Part shown: in pieces, positions 13,241 through 14,646 of the stretch
Layout: each line of letters begins with the position of its first letter
How positions within the stretch are numbered: position 1 is the stretch's first letter
Source of the DNA: 2-02-FULL-46-13 sp036517235
GTDB taxonomy: Bacteria; Patescibacteriota; Minisyncoccia; Phycocordibacterales; DSPV01
Length of the DNA stretch: 14,646 nt
Assembly (NCBI GenBank): GCA_036517235.1
Contig: DATDXL010000035.1
Location: 1-14,646, forward strand
Direction of reading: 5' to 3'
Made by a program: the position numbers and the translations under genes
Notes under the pieces: generated by a model
Databases searched by the model: none
What the model was told of the DNA's origin: nothing
Seen by the model: only the letters and a program-made list of their open reading frames with translations

Positions 13241-13325
13241 CTTTACCTCCTGTTGCTGGAGCTCCTGGCGACAAAATGTCTCTGATACTTATGGGAAAAG
13301 CATCAGTCAGGGTCACCTAAGTGAC
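13241..13325 (-). ncRNA. Hairpin-rich 5' leader of the 137-aa gene
   Basis: The predicted first base (about 13325) starts the hairpin GTCAC-TTAG-GTGAC (13325-13312). A second, 7-bp stem is CTGATGC (13306-13300) with GTATCAG (13288-13282). Its sequence differs from the leaders at 7097-7173 and 8188-8257, but the plan is the same: a hairpin at the very 5' end, a second stem, then the SD. Confidence 0.5.
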
Positions 13326-13331
13326 TTGGAT

Positions 13332-13360
13332 AGTGTACATCCAGACCACGCCTCTGTCAA
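13332..13360 (-). promoter_or_regulatory. Strong promoter of the 137-aa gene
   Basis: TTGACA (13355-13360) and TACACT (13332-13337) are separated by 17 nt on the minus strand. Upstream, 13381-13400 resembles 7246-7266 near another promoter of this type. Confidence 0.75.
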
Positions 13361-13494
13361 GCCACAAGGCCAAGCAAAACAAGGCTATTTTGGAGACTTT
13401 AGGTTCCTTTATTCTTTGAAGCCCGCCGGCCAGGCCACGAGCTAATGCAGCTGTTTAGGCAACACACTGGCAAACATCACCCATCAGCACAAAA

Positions 13495-13522
13495 AAACGG
13501 CGGCCGGTTAGGGTCGCCGTTT
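13495..13522 (-). terminator. Terminator of the 14598-13534 operon
   Basis: AAACGGCG (13495-13502) pairs with CGCCGTTT (13515-13522). On the minus strand the stem runs into a seven-base T-run and lies 11 nt past the stop at 13534. Confidence 0.85.
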
Positions 13523-13533
13523 AATGTGAAATG

Positions 13534-14052
13534 CTATCTAGCCCCCGCCAGCATTTTTATTTGTGCCGATGCTTCCTCTTTCGTCAACTCGCTAAGAGCA
13601 TTAATACGCTCTTGCCGGTCTGTGTCGTCTTCGCAAGTTGCCAAAATTAGCTCTCTTAGATATGCCTGTTGCTTATCTGTGATTTGCTGGTTCTCCTCGC
13701 CCTGTGGGGCTCTATAAGCCTCGCCAAGCTGCTCCTGGGTGCCTTCGAGCCGGATAACGTCGAGTGACTTACAAGCGCTGTTGATTGCGGACATCAAGCT
13801 GCCGTTTAAGCAACTATAGAGCGCGCGGTCTAGCCCCTTGTTGAGTCTCGAAACTGCCGTCGAACCATGTCCGATTCCAAGGGGCCTACCGTCCATGCTC
13901 AACTCACATTTCACTGCAATTAAGCCTGGAGTTTTATTAAGCGCTGACATTACTCCAATGTCCGGAGAGAACGAAGCGCATAGGTTGAGATTGGGCTGAC
14001 ACAGCTTTTGTAACATCAGCCGTATCGGGTTTCCTTCGTCCTGCGTATTCAT
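13534..14052 (-). CDS. Hypothetical protein, 172 aa, with C-terminal segment like single-strand annealing proteins
   Basis: Residues about 30-100 form an alpha/beta region (LIAVKCELSMDGRPLGIGHG, then STAVSRLNKGLDRALYS) that recalls the Rad52-like layout of strands followed by a helix with ALARAL-type repeats. The C-terminus has ITDKQQAYLRELI (124-136) and LSELTKEEASAQIKML (153-168). This tail pair is common in phage and plasmid recombination proteins of the Rad52/RecT sort. That suggests ssDNA binding or annealing, but the core match is weak. I chose ATG 14050-14052 because AGGAG lies 6 nt upstream. A reading 26 codons longer is possible. The gene overlaps the SymE-like gene by 116 nt in another frame, which is unusual. 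Confidence 0.5.
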   Translation of the reverse strand: MNTQDEGNPIRLMLQKLCQPNLNLCASFSPDIGVMSALNKTPGLIAVKCELSMDGRPLGIGHGSTAVSRLNKGLDRALYSCLNGSLMSAINSACKSLDVIRLEGTQEQLGEAYRAPQGEENQQITDKQQAYLRELILATCEDDTDRQERINALSELTKEEASAQIKMLAGAR

Positions 14053-14290
14053 CGCCCTCTCCTGCGCCTGCTTCACTGGATGCGGTTGAAAGGGCGACCG
14101 GACTGGACGGCTTTTGTAGTTTGTTTGCATGGTCTAATATTCTTAACGTAATAATGTTTTGCTCGTAGGCGACTTCTATTACTGCCCCTATCACAAATCC
14201 ATGGAGTTGTAGCGTTCTGTTCGCTATACGTACCATTGGACAATTGGTTGTGGAGGGGGCACGTACAACGACCATCTTGCGCAGGGTCAT
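13937..14290 (-). CDS. SymE-like (AbrB-fold-like) small protein, 117 aa, long overlap with the next gene
   Basis: Residues about 15-55 read NCPMVRIANRTLQLHGFVIG, then AVIEVAYEQNIITLRIL. This is the pattern of SymE-type domains: a strand, a helix with GF..G, then a strand with hydrophobic alternation. SymE proteins of enterobacteria are toxins related in fold to AbrB antitoxins. Relatives in mobile elements are poorly characterised, so toxicity here is not shown. The last 60 residues are Ser/Ala/Gly/Glu-rich and overlap the start of the following gene. Either this tail is a disordered extension or the true gene is shorter and disrupted by an indel. The ATG overlaps the upstream stop as ATGA, so translation is probably coupled. 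Confidence 0.5.
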   Translation of the reverse strand: MTLRKMVVVRAPSTTNCPMVRIANRTLQLHGFVIGAVIEVAYEQNIITLRILDHANKLQKPSSPVALSTASSEAGAGEGDEYAGRRKPDTADVTKAVSAQSQPMRFVLSGHWSNVSA

Positions 14291-14598
14291 ACTTTCTCGA
14301 CCTGTTTGACGTAAAACAGCAGGATATTGCGTTTATAGCGCTTTATAATTTTGCCGTTCTCATCTTTCGTTTCTATCAACGTGAACGAGCGGATTGCCCT
14401 TTCATTTTTACGAATTTTATAACCAAGTTTTACCCACTGGAGAAAACTTCTCGCATTTGAGTAGGGGTCGTAGCGTTTGGCCTCAGTTGGTCCCCATCTT
14501 CGCTCTATTTCTTCGCGGACTAGGTCTCTCGTCGTATCCGATCCCGAAAAATTGGTCGGATGCTCGAGTAACTCTTTTATGTGTTGCATAACAGGCAT
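14287..14598 (-). CDS. ArdC-like N-terminal-type small protein, 103 aa
   Basis: The central segment NARSFLQWVKLGYKIRKNER (then AIRSFTLIE) and the following KDENGKIIKRYKR and NILLFYVKQVEKV match the ssDNA-binding N-terminal region of ArdC-type antirestriction proteins. In those the motif is a Trp, then GY.(V/I).KGE.A and a lysine-rich strand. The C-terminal metalloprotease-like half of full ArdC is absent, so this is a stand-alone version. Such proteins travel with conjugative DNA. It is first in an operon followed by the SymE-like gene through an ATGA overlap. The ATG at 14596-14598 is a choice among GTG 14610, ATG 14598 and ATG 14589. No SD decides between them, and no promoter could be assigned in the last 48 nt. 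Confidence 0.55.
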   Translation of the reverse strand: MPVMQHIKELLEHPTNFSGSDTTRDLVREEIERRWGPTEAKRYDPYSNARSFLQWVKLGYKIRKNERAIRSFTLIETKDENGKIIKRYKRNILLFYVKQVEKV

Positions 14599-14646
14599 AA
14601 CTAAATACACGCGACTCGACTAGGTGCGCAAAGGCTTGTGTGTTGA

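Noticed and set aside
13282..13306. CTGATG in the third leader resembles the hammerhead ribozyme core.
   Set aside because: The core needs CTGANGA and a GAAA in the right arrangement. Here the CTGATGC simply pairs with GTATCAG in a plain stem.
1..14646. CRISPR arrays, rRNA and tRNA genes, insertion sequences.
   Set aside because: I saw no regularly spaced repeats, no rRNA stretches, no tRNA-like cloverleaf with a T-loop, and no transposase ORF with terminal inverted repeats.

Overview
The window looks like accessory, partly mobile DNA from a Candidate Phyla Radiation (Patescibacteria, probably Parcubacteria-like) genome. The clues are family resemblance recalled without any search: a 933-residue TraG/VirD4-like ATPase of the type common in these bacteria, many short hypothetical proteins with Pro-rich starts such as MEGPP or MEKSP, very tight gene packing, and start sites with a -10 box directly upstream instead of a Shine-Dalgarno (SD) sequence. 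TAA, TAG and TGA all end plausible genes, so nothing suggests a recoded TGA.

Layout. 1-1442 (minus): a primase-polymerase-like gene cut by the window edge, a terminator, and an unknown 234-residue protein. 1498-6221 (plus): a possible tiny membrane peptide, the large DNA-translocation ATPase, then three small cytosolic proteins spaced 3 nt apart. 6208-8293 (minus): two compact operons of five very small unknown genes. Each has a consensus TTGACA/TATAAT promoter, a structured 5' leader, strong SD sites, and a near-identical 56-nt structured element followed by a terminator at its 3' end. 8353-10704 (minus): a two-gene module (small-molecule kinase-like protein and histidine phosphatase) lying between a complete 108-residue gene and a second, truncated copy of that gene's 3' end. 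10730-11784 (minus): a nuclease-like hypothetical protein and a small partner. 11906-12745 (plus): a protein with a possible ADP-ribosyltransferase-like domain. 12827-13360 (minus): a third SD-led unit with a consensus promoter and hairpin leader. 13534-14598 (minus): a three-gene operon resembling ArdC-like, SymE-like and single-strand-annealing-type proteins.

How it fits together. Primase-like, conjugation-type ATPase, ArdC-like and recombination-like genes suggest an integrated plasmid, conjugative element or phage-like region carrying cargo. Two expression styles coexist. One set of genes appears leaderless: the -10 box ends five or six bases before the start codon, and several of the proteins begin with an E-x-x-P or EGPP-like motif. 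The other set has full promoters, 5'-terminal hairpin leaders and SD sites, and encodes tiny unknown proteins. The second set, with its paired RNA elements, is the best candidate here for an undescribed system.
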